From: an uncultured Lachnospiraceae bacterium
GTDB taxonomy: Bacteria; Bacillota; Clostridia; Lachnospirales; Lachnospiraceae
Length of the DNA: 64,000 nucleotides
Assembly (NCBI GenBank): GCA_910579275.1
Contig: CAJTTO010000015.1
Span: forward strand, 14,258-78,257
Reading direction: 5' to 3'
Every line of letters begins with the position of its first letter. The first letter of the stretch is position 1. A model generated the notes under the pieces. It was given only the letters and a program-made list of their open reading frames with translations. It was not told where the DNA came from and searched no databases. This document shows, piece after piece, positions 35,479 to 44,025 of this stretch. The position numbers and the translations under genes were made by a program.

Positions 35479-36231
35479 ATGAATGTAGCAGTAGCAAAAC
35501 AGTCAAACTACTATACGATTCAAGATATCTATAATTTGCCGGATGGTCAAAGGGCAGAGCTGATTGACGGTGTATTATATATGATGGCGACACCTAGTGT
35601 GCTGTCCAGATTATATCTGGCGAAACTCCGCAGGATAAATTTTCATCAGCAAGGCGGAGAAGGGAGGCGATGCGGTGGCATCGTTGACCGCCGACAACGC
35701 AGTCTGATGGAAATTTAGGCAAGGAGGTTTGCCTGAATATAATCCGGACAGTACACTAGTAGGATTCATCAGGAATTGGTAACAGATTTTACCTATTTAA
35801 TCAAGGATTATATCAAAAATAAAAAAAGTGATTGCAGCGTGTATCCCGCTCCGTTTGCAGTATTTCTAAATGCAAATAATGATATTTATGTAGAGCCTGA
35901 CATATCTGTAATTTGTGACAGAAACAAGCTTACAGACGAAGGGTGTAAGGGTGCGCCTGATTGGATTATTGAGATTGTTTCACCTTCTAGCCGTCCAATG
36001 GATTACAATAAGAAGTTATTAAAGTATGGCACGGCAGGGGTAAAGGAGTATTGGATTGTTGATCCGATGAAACAACTGATAACGGTTTATAATTTTGAAC
36101 AGGATACATTTGAACAATATTCTTTTTCAGATAAAGTAAAGGCTGGAATCTATGAAGATTTTGAAATTGACTTCGCAAAATCAGTATTGGATAGTAATGT
36201 AGCGGTTATCTTGAGGATATCCAACTGGTAA
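35479..36231 (+). pseudogene. Uma2-family nuclease gene split by a MITE
   Basis: Residues 1-39 read MNVAVAKQSNYYTIQDIYNL then GQRAELIDGVLYMMATPS. The reading resumes in the same frame at 35759 with RIHQELVTDFTYLIKDYI after a 160-bp insertion, then continues through VYPAPFAVFLN, VEPDISVICDRNKL, PDWIIEIVSPSS and KLLKYGTAGVKEYWIVDP, all typical Uma2/DUF820 PD-(D/E)XK motifs. Removing 35597-35756 plus one TA restores a single gene of about 195 aa. The last residues (RISNW) come from a fused fragment of another gene. The N-terminal fragment with good GGAAGGAAG site would give only a short useless peptide; the C-terminal part keeps the catalytic motifs but has no ribosome site. Confidence 0.85.
35597..35756. 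mobile_element. 160-bp MITE, IS630/mariner-type ends, TA target duplication
   Basis: Terminal inverted repeats of 20 bp start GTGTGCTGTCC on the left and GTGTACTGTCC on the right (reverse complement), 18 of 20 identical, and similarity continues inward to about 60 bp (GCGAAACTCC / GCAAACCTCC, then AAATTTTCATCAG / AAATTTCCATCAG). TA is duplicated at 35595-35596 and 35757-35758 inside CTAG, the preferred target of IS630-type transposases. No transposase inside, so it moved in trans. Confidence 0.85.
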
Positions 36232-36291
36232 CCATCAGCCGCCCGTCTGCGAATGGTGAATACGAACCATATCATTTTGCGGATACAAAGC
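36213..36291 (+). pseudogene. 79-bp remnant of a second antitoxin-like gene
   Basis: Matches 34981-35059 at 75 of 79 positions (GAGGATATCCAACTGG ... GGATACAAAGC against GGATACAGAGC). It covers the middle and C-terminal half of the 75-aa gene and is fused to the end of the Uma2 reading frame. Confidence 0.85.
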
Positions 36292-36359
36292 GGGGAGCTC
36301 GAAGAAAGGGATTATGGAGATGAGATCGTAGTCATTCTTTCGGAAAAGGAGGTTCGGTA

Positions 36360-38267
36360 ATGAACATTCAGATGCAGTTTTGTGGATTGGTTATTTTGAT
36401 ATTGCTGTTGTATTTCTATAAGAGGCAGGACACGGTCGGGCTTTTTACGGAGATTCTATTTAAGCGTGCACTCTATACAAGCATTGCCTGTCTGGTTCTT
36501 GATATCGTTTCGGTCTATCTTATCATGAGAATGGAGCAGTTTCCGCTGCTGCTTGTTCAGACAGAATGTAAAATGTATCTGGTATCGCTGGTGGGGACAG
36601 GATATGTGGCGCTGGTCTATGCCTGTTCGGATGCATTTCGGCTTGCGAAGGCAAATCAGATTGTCAAGATGATGGGGATTGCTGTCGCGATAGTCGCTTT
36701 GGTCATTTTTGCGCTGCCGATTCATATTTTTCGAGAGGAAAACAGTGTGTACACGTATGGGCCTGCCTGTGCTGCCACTTATATCGGAGCTGTTTCTCTA
36801 ATTCTTACCACCCTGTTTTATGTAACGGGCAATAAAAATGGTATGAATCCAAGAAGAAGCAGGGCAATTAGAATCTGGATGACAATCTGGCTTGTTTCGG
36901 CTGTCATTCAGTTTTTTAACAGTCAGCTTCTGCTCGTGGGATTTGCAAGTGCCATCGGAATTGTGATTTTATTCTTCGAGCTTGAAAATCCAGAGGGCAA
37001 CATTGACAGAAAATCCGGTTTATTCAATGCGCGGGCGTTCAACGATTTCATGAGATACCGATATAACGGGGATGAGAGCAGCTGCGGGATGATGATTTCC
37101 CTTGAGAATGCGGGAATGAACGAGATACAGATTGAACAGACGGATGATGTGATGCTGGAAGTGTCAGGATTTATCAAGAGAATACCTGAGGCGAAGAAGT
37201 TTAAGACAGATGACAAGGAATACGTGCTTGTCTTTGATAATATAGAGAAGCTTGACAGGGCGTATGCGATGATAGACGACCGTTTCCAGAAAGAGTGGCT
37301 TGAAGAAAAGGACAATGTGGCACCCATTTTGCTTCATCCGCACTATGTGCTGGTTCCGTCCGGAAAGGTGGCACAAAATGCGGAAGAAATGCTGGGACTT
37401 GTGAAATATTTCAGGGTGCATGGTATGGATAACCCCGAAAACCGCACATTGATTGTGGATGAGGACAGCGTTGCGAAAAAAAGGGCGCGGGAGGAGATGG
37501 TAACGGTTGTGATGGATGCAATCAAGGAGGACAGGGTCGAGGTATTTTTCCAGCCAATCTACTCGACGCACGAGGAGAAATTTGTTTCGGCAGAAGCACT
37601 TGTGCGCATTCGGAAAGAGGATGGGGGCATTATTCCGCCCGGACTGTTTATACCAATTGCAGAGGAAACCGGACTGATTGGAAAACTTGGAGAGCGCGTG
37701 TTCGAAAAGACGTGTGCCTTTATTAAGAACAGGAAACCGGAGCAGTACGGGGTGGCGTATATCGAAGTAAACTTGTCCGTGGTGCAGTGCGAGGACAGAT
37801 CTCTGGCAAAAATGTACATAGACATGATGGACAGATATCAAGTCAATCCGGCGTTGATTAATCTGGAGATTACAGAATCGGCATCCATTATTATGAAAAA
37901 GACGCTGCTTGACAATATGAAGGCGCTGATAGATTACGGAGTGAGCTTTTCCCTTGATGATTTCGGAAATGGTGAGTCCAATTTGAATTATATTGTGGAT
38001 ATGCCGGTTCGCATTGTCAAGTTTGACAGGGACATGACACAGGCTTACTTTGAGAACGAGAAAGCAAAGTATGTACTGCATGCCGCGACGGACATGATAC
38101 AGGGACTTGAGCTGAAAGTGGTCGCGGAGGGCGTTGAGACAGCGGAGCAGCTCAGAGAGCTGGAACGGCTGGGCATTGATTATATACAGGGATATTATTT
38201 CTCAAAACCTGTCGAGCCGGACAAATTTATCGAGTTTCTAAAAGTAAAAAACACTTTAGTTGGCTAA
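36360..38267 (+). CDS. Membrane EAL-domain c-di-GMP phosphodiesterase
   Basis: 635 aa. Six to seven N-terminal membrane helices (1-215) form a sensor-like module. A degenerate GGDEF-like domain (about 215-370) lacks the signature. The EAL domain (about 385-630) keeps SAEALVRI, NLSVVQ, NLEITESAS, SLDDFGNGESN, VKFDRDM, VVAEGVET and IQGYYFSKP, so hydrolysis of c-di-GMP is expected. The ATG has AAAGGAGG 7 nt upstream. It directly follows the accessory island; its own promoter was probably changed by that junction. The stop codon lies inside the terminator hairpin. Confidence 0.9.
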   Translation: MNIQMQFCGLVILILLLYFYKRQDTVGLFTEILFKRALYTSIACLVLDIVSVYLIMRMEQFPLLLVQTECKMYLVSLVGTGYVALVYACSDAFRLAKANQIVKMMGIAVAIVALVIFALPIHIFREENSVYTYGPACAATYIGAVSLILTTLFYVTGNKNGMNPRRSRAIRIWMTIWLVSAVIQFFNSQLLLVGFASAIGIVILFFELENPEGNIDRKSGLFNARAFNDFMRYRYNGDESSCGMMISLENAGMNEIQIEQTDDVMLEVSGFIKRIPEAKKFKTDDKEYVLVFDNIEKLDRAYAMIDDRFQKEWLEEKDNVAPILLHPHYVLVPSGKVAQNAEEMLGLVKYFRVHGMDNPENRTLIVDEDSVAKKRAREEMVTVVMDAIKEDRVEVFFQPIYSTHEEKFVSAEALVRIRKEDGGIIPPGLFIPIAEETGLIGKLGERVFEKTCAFIKNRKPEQYGVAYIEVNLSVVQCEDRSLAKMYIDMMDRYQVNPALINLEITESASIIMKKTLLDNMKALIDYGVSFSLDDFGNGESNLNYIVDMPVRIVKFDRDMTQAYFENEKAKYVLHAATDMIQGLELKVVAEGVETAEQLRELERLGIDYIQGYYFSKPVEPDKFIEFLKVKNTLVG

Positions 38268-38276
38268 AGTGTTTTT
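38248..38276 (+). terminator. Terminator overlapping the EAL stop codon
   Basis: AAAACACTTTAG pairs with CTAAAGTGTTTT; the stop TAA at 38265-38267 lies within the right arm. Six T follow. Confidence 0.85.
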
Positions 38277-38346
38277 TAAGTACGACTCTAAATAACACTA
38301 TACCACAATCATAAATATAAGTCTAGTATTTTTTTTGAGAAAAACT

Positions 38347-38551
38347 TATAATATGGTAACAGTTCAGCCATGCAAAATTGAATATTCAAAATGCTGCTGG
38401 GAGCTTGCTCACATAAGGCATTTTGTATATTCAATTTTATAGGGCGGACGCCCGACATGAAATAAGTTGTCGGTAATAGCTAAAATCAATTGTCGGAATG
38501 CACAACCCGATAACTTATGAATGCGCATGGCTGAACGGTTACTATAATATG
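38347..38551. repeat. 187-bp multi-hairpin palindrome flanked by direct repeats
   Basis: Outer arms at 38356-38373 and 38525-38542 (GTAACAGTTCAGCCATGC, 17 of 18). Inside are a 21-bp stem (AAAATTGAATATTCAAAATGC against GCATTTTG...CAATTTT, 20 of 21), a GGGCG/CGCCC hairpin, and an ATAAGTTGTCGG/CCGATAACTTAT stem. TATAATATG flanks both sides and, read onward, 17 bases (TATAATATGGTAACAGT) repeat directly. No ORF. Possibly a non-autonomous element or structured RNA. Confidence 0.7.
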
Positions 38552-38743
38552 GTAACAGTAATACATATGTAACAAATCAATACGCAACCCCGCTGTACGG
38601 CATTACCGCGGGAAGTACGTGTACAAACCCTGAGACATGGGTAAGGAACTGTTCAAAAATAACCTGCATATCTTGACTTGTCTATTTCTGTACAGTTCCT
38701 AAGAGGCTGCGATTGGCAGGCTTCTGGAAAGGTATGGTGTAAA
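38552..38743. other. Non-coding stretch before the HelD gene, with repeat copy B
   Basis: This gap has no ORF. 38644-38700 starts AGGAACTGTTCAAAAAT and ends CTGTACAGTTCCT; it is the inverted partner of the element at 31170-31221 on the opposite orientation. Between the palindrome and copy B lies a CCGCGG-like stretch (CATTACCGCGGGAAGTACG) without a clear partner. Confidence 0.6.
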
Positions 38744-38744
38744 T

Positions 38745-40811
38745 ATGTCAGAAAACAAAGCGGCGTCAGACAGACAGTGGAAGATGGAGGAGGAACATTT
38801 GAAGGAGTGCAGGGCGCTGATTGCCTCCAATATTGACTTGTACGAGCAGCAGTTTGAAAAACGCCACATGGAGACCAAAGCGCTGTTCGACGAAGTGCAG
38901 AGCGGCAATGTCGAGCTGTATGACCAGATGATGGCGTCAAAGAGTCTTGAGGAGCACAGTTTTAACCAGCTGCACAAAAACCAGTCGGCTTACGAGAAGC
39001 CTTTTTTTGGGAGAATTGATTACCGCAATCTCGATGAAAGGCTGTTTGAGTCCATATATATCGGCAAGCATGGTGTTTTCAAAAACCGGACAGATGTTGC
39101 CGTGGTTGACTGGCGCGCGCCGATATCGACAGTGTATTACGAAAATGAGCTTGGAGAGGGAACATACAGTATACCGGACAGCAAAAGTGACGGAAAAGGA
39201 CGTGCGTACCGCATTGACCTCAGCCTGAAGCGGACATACGATATCGAGAACGGAACGCTTCAGGGGTTTTATGACAGTGATGTCGCTGCAAATGACGAGC
39301 TGCTGGTCAAGTATTTGAGCAAGAACAGAGATGCGGTACTCGGTGATATTATCGCAACAATTCAAAAAGAGCAGAACGAAATCATAAGGGAAAGCCCGTT
39401 TCACAACGTCCTTGTCCAGGGCGTGGCGGGCAGCGGGAAGACGACCGTGGCGATGCACAGGATTTCCTATATTATGTACAACTACAAAGAGCGGTTTACC
39501 TCAAATGAGTTCTGCATTGTGGGCGGGAGCGATATCCTGATAGACTATATTACGGGCGGACTTCCGGAGCTGGATGTATATGACGTGAAGCACATGCGCA
39601 TGGATGAGCTTCTTGTACACCTGTTAAAAAGGGAGTGGAAGAAAAAATATAAAATTGTGCCGCCGTCGCCAAACCTTGCATGGAAAAGCAAGATGCTTTT
39701 CGCAAACGAGCTGGAGCATTATCTTCAGATGCTGCGCGGCCATATCCTCGCAAACTGCGTGGTGTGCGATGAGGACATCGGCATGCTCCTGTCACAGAAA
39801 AGCAATGATGATTTTATTAAAGGAAATCCCGATTATTCGATTAACAGGCTACTGGTGACGCTCGACGAAAGACTCCGTGCCCGCATAAAATTACAGTGTC
39901 AGGGACGTGAGGAGATTGGGATTTTTAAGAAAAAGCTTGCACAGTACAAAAACTATTTTGGGAGCCACTGTTATAAGGGCAGCGTAGTAAATTTATATAT
40001 TCAGTTTTTGGAAGCCTACGGAAATACGTACTATATCAATATGGATGAAGTGATCGGAAACGTGTCGCGCGGAATGTTCGATGTGTATGATGCTGCGGCA
40101 ATGCTGTTGATTTATTACAGGGCTTTGCAGAAAAAACCGGATGATGAGTTTGGGCAGATTTTTATTGACGAGGCGCAGGATTTTGGGCCGATTGTGTATT
40201 ATGCGCTCAAAACGGTGCTTCCGGAGTGCTTTTTTACAATTATGGGCGATGTGTCCCAGAATGTCAATTATGAGTGCGGCATGAACGAGTGGAACGATAT
40301 GCAGCAGAAAATATTTGACGGAAGCGCGGACAGGTTTTGTGTTCTTGCCAAAAGCTACCGGAATACGATTGAGATATCGGATTTTGCCGGGAAAATTTTG
40401 AGCAGTGCCTCAAGGGGAGCATATAAAATTGAACCGGTTATCCGGCACGGGGAGCCTGTACATTTTGTGGAGAACATATCCGCGGAGGAGGCAGCCGGGC
40501 TGTCCGCGGACATCATATCGGATATGCAGAAAAAAGGCTATGAGACGCTGGCGGTTATCTGTTTTTCCGATGCGGAAAAGGAGCATGTCACCAAGCGGCT
40601 CGGGCGGCAGGTGCAGCTTACGGACTCGGACAAAAGCGGTTTCAGCAAAGGCGTCATGGTGCTTACGGTGCCGGAGACAAAAGGTCTTGAGTTTGACTGC
40701 GTGCTTCTCTGGAAACCGGATTTAAAAGGCTACAAGGACAACCCAAAGCTTGCAAAGCTCTTGTATGTAGCCGCGACGCGGGCACTGCATGAATTGTTTG
40801 TCATTGAATAA
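38745..40811 (+). CDS. HelD-like UvrD/Rep superfamily helicase
   Basis: 688 aa. A long N-terminal coiled coil (1-60) precedes DWRAPISTVYYE, a HelD signature. Walker A is VLVQGVAGSGKTTVAMHR (about 225-242), Walker B IFIDEAQDFGP (about 470), and the C-terminal helicase motifs are TVPETKGLEFDCVLLW and LYVAATRALHELFVIE. HelD pries RNA polymerase from stalled or idle DNA complexes; binding by the coiled coil fits. RecBCD-type or generic UvrD identity is the alternative. A GGAAAGG site lies 12 nt before the ATG. Confidence 0.88.
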   Translation: MSENKAASDRQWKMEEEHLKECRALIASNIDLYEQQFEKRHMETKALFDEVQSGNVELYDQMMASKSLEEHSFNQLHKNQSAYEKPFFGRIDYRNLDERLFESIYIGKHGVFKNRTDVAVVDWRAPISTVYYENELGEGTYSIPDSKSDGKGRAYRIDLSLKRTYDIENGTLQGFYDSDVAANDELLVKYLSKNRDAVLGDIIATIQKEQNEIIRESPFHNVLVQGVAGSGKTTVAMHRISYIMYNYKERFTSNEFCIVGGSDILIDYITGGLPELDVYDVKHMRMDELLVHLLKREWKKKYKIVPPSPNLAWKSKMLFANELEHYLQMLRGHILANCVVCDEDIGMLLSQKSNDDFIKGNPDYSINRLLVTLDERLRARIKLQCQGREEIGIFKKKLAQYKNYFGSHCYKGSVVNLYIQFLEAYGNTYYINMDEVIGNVSRGMFDVYDAAAMLLIYYRALQKKPDDEFGQIFIDEAQDFGPIVYYALKTVLPECFFTIMGDVSQNVNYECGMNEWNDMQQKIFDGSADRFCVLAKSYRNTIEISDFAGKILSSASRGAYKIEPVIRHGEPVHFVENISAEEAAGLSADIISDMQKKGYETLAVICFSDAEKEHVTKRLGRQVQLTDSDKSGFSKGVMVLTVPETKGLEFDCVLLWKPDLKGYKDNPKLAKLLYVAATRALHELFVIE

Positions 40812-40941
40812 TAAAACGGCGTATGGTACAATAATGCCTGTATAGTCAATGAGAAGAATCAACGCGTTTATGAAAAGTGCTGCTTTACAAGCGGCTCTTT
40901 TCATGAAGCATGGGATAATACGTTTTAAGCGGAGGATTATT

Positions 40942-42240
40942 GTGGAGAATAGATACAAGGTACATAAGCTGAATAAACCAATCGACTGGCTTGTTGAGGT
41001 TCCGGGTTCCAAAAGCATGACGAACAGGGCGCTTCTGATGGCGGCACTGGCAGACGGCACAACGACATTAAAGGGTGTGCTGTTCAGCGACGATTCAAGG
41101 AACTTCCTTGGTTCCTTGCAGTCACTCGGCTTTAAGGTGGACATTGATGTGCGTGAAAAAGTTGTCACCGTCGTCGGTTTGAATGGAAGGATTCCTGTAA
41201 ATGAGGGGGAAATCTACGTCGGCAGTGCAGGTACGGCGGCACGCTTTCTGACGGCAATGCTGGCACTGGCTGAGGGCACGTTTGTGGTAAATGCCTCGGA
41301 ACAGATGAAAAAGCGACCAATGAAGCCGCTTTTTGACGTTCTGGAAAGCATGGGGGCAGAGATTACTTGTCTGGAGCAAGAAGGATTTCTGCCAGTGAAA
41401 ATCAAGGGAATCGGCGGCAGACTGCCGGCGGACGAAATGTGTTGTCTCAAGCTTGACATCAGCAAAAGCACACAGTTTTTAAGTGCGCTGATGCTGGTAT
41501 CACCGATGGTAAAACAGGGACTTAGGATTGAGATAACAAGTGAGCGCAAAGATGGGTCCTATATACGGATAACGCGGAAAATGATGGAACAGCTTGGCGC
41601 AAGGGTTGACTTTGACGGAACCTGCTATACTATGTGCGGTGACAATTCCTATACGCCCGGGTGCTGCCGGATTGAGCCGGATGTGTCGGCGGCATGTTAT
41701 TTTTATGCGGCGGCAGCGCTTACAGGCGGACGAGCCGTGGTAAAAAATGTCACATGGGCATGCATGCAGGGGGACTTAAAGTTTATCAGGCTGCTCGGGG
41801 AAATGGGCTGTAAAATCAGTGAGACGCCGGACGGAATAGAAGTGCAGGGCGTACCGGGAGGAAAATTAAAAGGAATTACCGTCGACATGAAGGACTTTTC
41901 GGATCAGGCTATGACGCTTGCCGCGATAGCACCCTTTGCGGATGGCGTTGTGCGCATCGAAAACATCGGGCACATCAGGCTTCAGGAATCAGACCGCATC
42001 CATGCGATTGCCACGGAGCTTTCCAGACTGGGCGTCCGGTGTGATGAGGAGCCGGATGCCGTCACAATATATCCCGGCGAGCCAAAGGCGGCAGTTGTGC
42101 ACACATATGACGACCACCGCATGGCGATGGCATTTGCACTGACGGGGCTGCGGACAGAGGGTGTTGAGATTGCAGATCCGATGTGCTGTGCAAAGACATT
42201 TGAGACATACTTTGCTGTGCTTGACAGACTGTGCCAATAA
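40942..42240 (+). CDS. aroA: 3-phosphoshikimate 1-carboxyvinyltransferase (EPSP synthase)
   Basis: 432 aa from the GTG at 40942 with GGAGG 6 nt upstream; 31 in-frame upstream residues lack a site. Motifs include VPGSKSMTNRALLMAALADG (shikimate-3-phosphate binding, PGSKS), GSAGTAARFLTAML, the central SADMF-like segment, and DDHRMAMAFALTGL. Joins PEP to shikimate-3-phosphate in aromatic amino acid synthesis. The second motif has GSAGTAARF, close to the common LGNAGTAMRPL form, which suggests the class II branch. 130 nt after helD, probably with its own promoter. Confidence 0.94.
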   Translation: MENRYKVHKLNKPIDWLVEVPGSKSMTNRALLMAALADGTTTLKGVLFSDDSRNFLGSLQSLGFKVDIDVREKVVTVVGLNGRIPVNEGEIYVGSAGTAARFLTAMLALAEGTFVVNASEQMKKRPMKPLFDVLESMGAEITCLEQEGFLPVKIKGIGGRLPADEMCCLKLDISKSTQFLSALMLVSPMVKQGLRIEITSERKDGSYIRITRKMMEQLGARVDFDGTCYTMCGDNSYTPGCCRIEPDVSAACYFYAAAALTGGRAVVKNVTWACMQGDLKFIRLLGEMGCKISETPDGIEVQGVPGGKLKGITVDMKDFSDQAMTLAAIAPFADGVVRIENIGHIRLQESDRIHAIATELSRLGVRCDEEPDAVTIYPGEPKAAVVHTYDDHRMAMAFALTGLRTEGVEIADPMCCAKTFETYFAVLDRLCQ

Positions 42241-42284
42241 GGATTTTTCGCACGGCATTCATGGCGCAAAAATGCTGTATCATC

Positions 42285-42318
42285 AAAACAGCGCGGAAAT
42301 CAATATCCGCGCTGTTTT
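42285..42318. terminator. Bidirectional terminator, aroA / lipase
   Basis: AAAACAGCGCGGA pairs with TCCGCGCTGTTTT. The lipase stop codon (42300-42302, minus strand) lies in the loop. Confidence 0.88.
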
Positions 42319-43616
42319 AAGTCTGCCACAAGCCGCACATAAAATTCACGCACATCAAATTCGGAAATGTTTTCGCGGTTTAAGTCAATCATGTCGCCGT
42401 GCGAGATGCCGCGCGTGCCGTTTACAGTGAGCATTTTGTAAGAACTGCCCCAAGGAAAGGAAGTCTCGCCCACAAGCCCATCGTTTGCACCGTCAAAATA
42501 TTTGGCGAGATGATAGGTAAAGTTTAGCGGAAAACGTCCGCCGGCAGATTTGTTGAGCTTTGAGCCGATACTCTGATACAGTACACCGGGTACATCGGGA
42601 AACATACTGTTAAAGCTTTTGCAAAAGGACGCTGTCAGGTTATGGACTGCTGCGAGAAAGTCGGGGGCAGGGTCACCCAGCTTTTTCAGTGCGGCATTGT
42701 ACGTTTTTGCCACGGCGTCCTGCTCTGCCTGCGGAATTTTTGTGAGCAGGTAATCGGCAAACTCACATCCCCTATGCGGCGTGTTGACTGTGGTCAGAGA
42801 CGCCACGTGCGCTGCAATGCCGGGCAGATTCAGCGCGCGCCGGCAGTCGAGGCCTCCTTTGGAGTGCGCAATGATATTAACCTTTTCACATCCCGTCTCC
42901 TGAATGATTTCCCGAATTCTTGCCGCGAGCTCGCCGGCACTGTTTTCAACAGAGGCTGCGGACTGGTGGTTTCCATAGAATATGCGCGCACCGTTTGTCT
43001 CGAGTGCTTTGGGAATGCGTCCCCAATAGTTGAAGTATCTGAAATCGCGGAAAAATACGCCGTGAACCATGAGGACAGGGTATTTTGTTGCGCAAATCCG
43101 CTGCGTGTGGCGCTGCTCGTCCAGTATCATTTTCCGGTTTTCTGTTTCAATCTCATCCGATACAATTTGAATCATCCGGCCGAGTACAATCAGGTGGACA
43201 ATTGGTATCATGCCGCAGATGACTGCAATAACGCGTGTCTTAATTCCAAGCTGTTCCGACGAAAAAAATATGCGCAGCATCCCGTTCCAGAAAACAATCG
43301 CTTCGAGGAGAATCGCAAACAGTGTATTGAGAATCCACAGTCTGGGATTTTCAAATATGGTGTCAACGGACAAAAATCCTGTAAAACCGAGGATGAACAA
43401 GGCAAAGGACAAAGCCGTGGAACCGAGAAACGCTATGAGCAGGGCTTTTCCTTTTGCGCAGTTTTTGAGACGTTTTGTGCGCGGCAGGCGAAATGCCGGA
43501 AAGAAATTGCCCGCAATAAATAATGGTAAAAATACCCAGAACAGGCTGGAACATTCCTTGATGACAAAAAAATTGGACGCCATAAAATAAATCAGTGAAA
43601 AAAGAAGATAGCCCAT
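42300..43616 (-). CDS. Membrane-anchored alpha/beta-hydrolase (lipase)
   Basis: 438 aa. Four to five N-terminal membrane helices (1-150) tether a hydrolase domain. VLMVHGVFFRD is the oxyanion region; the nucleophile elbow is IIAHSKGGLDCRRAL (A-H-S-K-G) rather than GHSMG; the acid is probably Asp in YFDGANDGLVG, and the His is in ISHGDMIDL. TVNTPHRG resembles bacterial family I lipases and PGAP1-like esterases. Expected to cleave an acyl ester at the outer membrane face; substrate unknown. Confidence 0.82.
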   Translation of the reverse strand: MGYLLFSLIYFMASNFFVIKECSSLFWVFLPLFIAGNFFPAFRLPRTKRLKNCAKGKALLIAFLGSTALSFALFILGFTGFLSVDTIFENPRLWILNTLFAILLEAIVFWNGMLRIFFSSEQLGIKTRVIAVICGMIPIVHLIVLGRMIQIVSDEIETENRKMILDEQRHTQRICATKYPVLMVHGVFFRDFRYFNYWGRIPKALETNGARIFYGNHQSAASVENSAGELAARIREIIQETGCEKVNIIAHSKGGLDCRRALNLPGIAAHVASLTTVNTPHRGCEFADYLLTKIPQAEQDAVAKTYNAALKKLGDPAPDFLAAVHNLTASFCKSFNSMFPDVPGVLYQSIGSKLNKSAGGRFPLNFTYHLAKYFDGANDGLVGETSFPWGSSYKMLTVNGTRGISHGDMIDLNRENISEFDVREFYVRLVADLKQRGY

Positions 43617-43691
43617 GATTGTATATTCCTTTCCTTTTATCGGGTGTTTTTTCTATTGTATACCACTAAATGCAGATATGCAACAAAGTGC

Positions 43692-43720
43692 TTGCATTTT
43701 TGGAATGGCTGTGCTATTCT
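43692..43720 (+). promoter_or_regulatory. SigA-type promoter for the ABC operon leader
   Basis: TTGCAT (43692-43697), 17 nt, TATTCT (43715-43720). Transcription would begin near 43727, giving a leader of about 300 nt before the ATPase gene. Confidence 0.55.
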
Positions 43721-43788
43721 ATTGAAAACTTATAGACAGACAAAAGCTTAGGCTTTTATCGGGACAATGTAAAATAGGAGACAATGAT

Positions 43789-43866
43789 ATGTTAATTTAT
43801 AAAAATGTTCTATTTATGTCGATTATTCAGCAGCAGCAGATTTCTCATGGTACGGTCGAAGCATGA
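43789..43866 (+). CDS. 25-aa leader peptide (candidate)
   Basis: ATG with ATAGGAG 8 nt upstream, reading MLIYKNVLFMSIIQQQQISH and ending GTVEA-stop. It lies between the promoter and a transcription terminator in the leader of the ABC transporter operon. Four Gln in a row are notable. The position and size fit an attenuation peptide; expression is not proven. Confidence 0.5.
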   Translation: MLIYKNVLFMSIIQQQQISHGTVEA

Positions 43867-43888
43867 TTTTAGCATAAAACAGCAAAAT

Positions 43889-43996
43889 CGCATGGCCGTA
43901 GGATGAGAAGTCTTATTTGGCTATGCGGTAATCGAGGGATAGATGGGAGAACCGCATGGTATATGCACATAGGTGTATGTAACAGCGGTTTTTTTA
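43889..43996 (+). promoter_or_regulatory. Putative transcription attenuator of the ABC operon
   Basis: Three mutually exclusive pairings exist. (1) CGCATGGCC 43889-43897 with GGCTATGCG 43919-43927. (2) ATGCGGT 43923-43929 with ACCGCAT 43951-43957. (3) AACCGC 43950-43955 with GCGGTT 43985-43990, enclosing TATGCAC/GTGTATG and followed by T7, a terminator. Pairing 2 would break both the first hairpin and the terminator. Confidence 0.55.
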
Positions 43997-44025
43997 TATT
44001 TTATAAAATATAGGGAGGAATAAAG

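Noticed and set aside
35479..35718. Separate 79-aa protein at the Uma2 N-terminus
   Set aside because: The last 39 residues come from the MITE; the frame continues as Uma2 when the MITE is removed.
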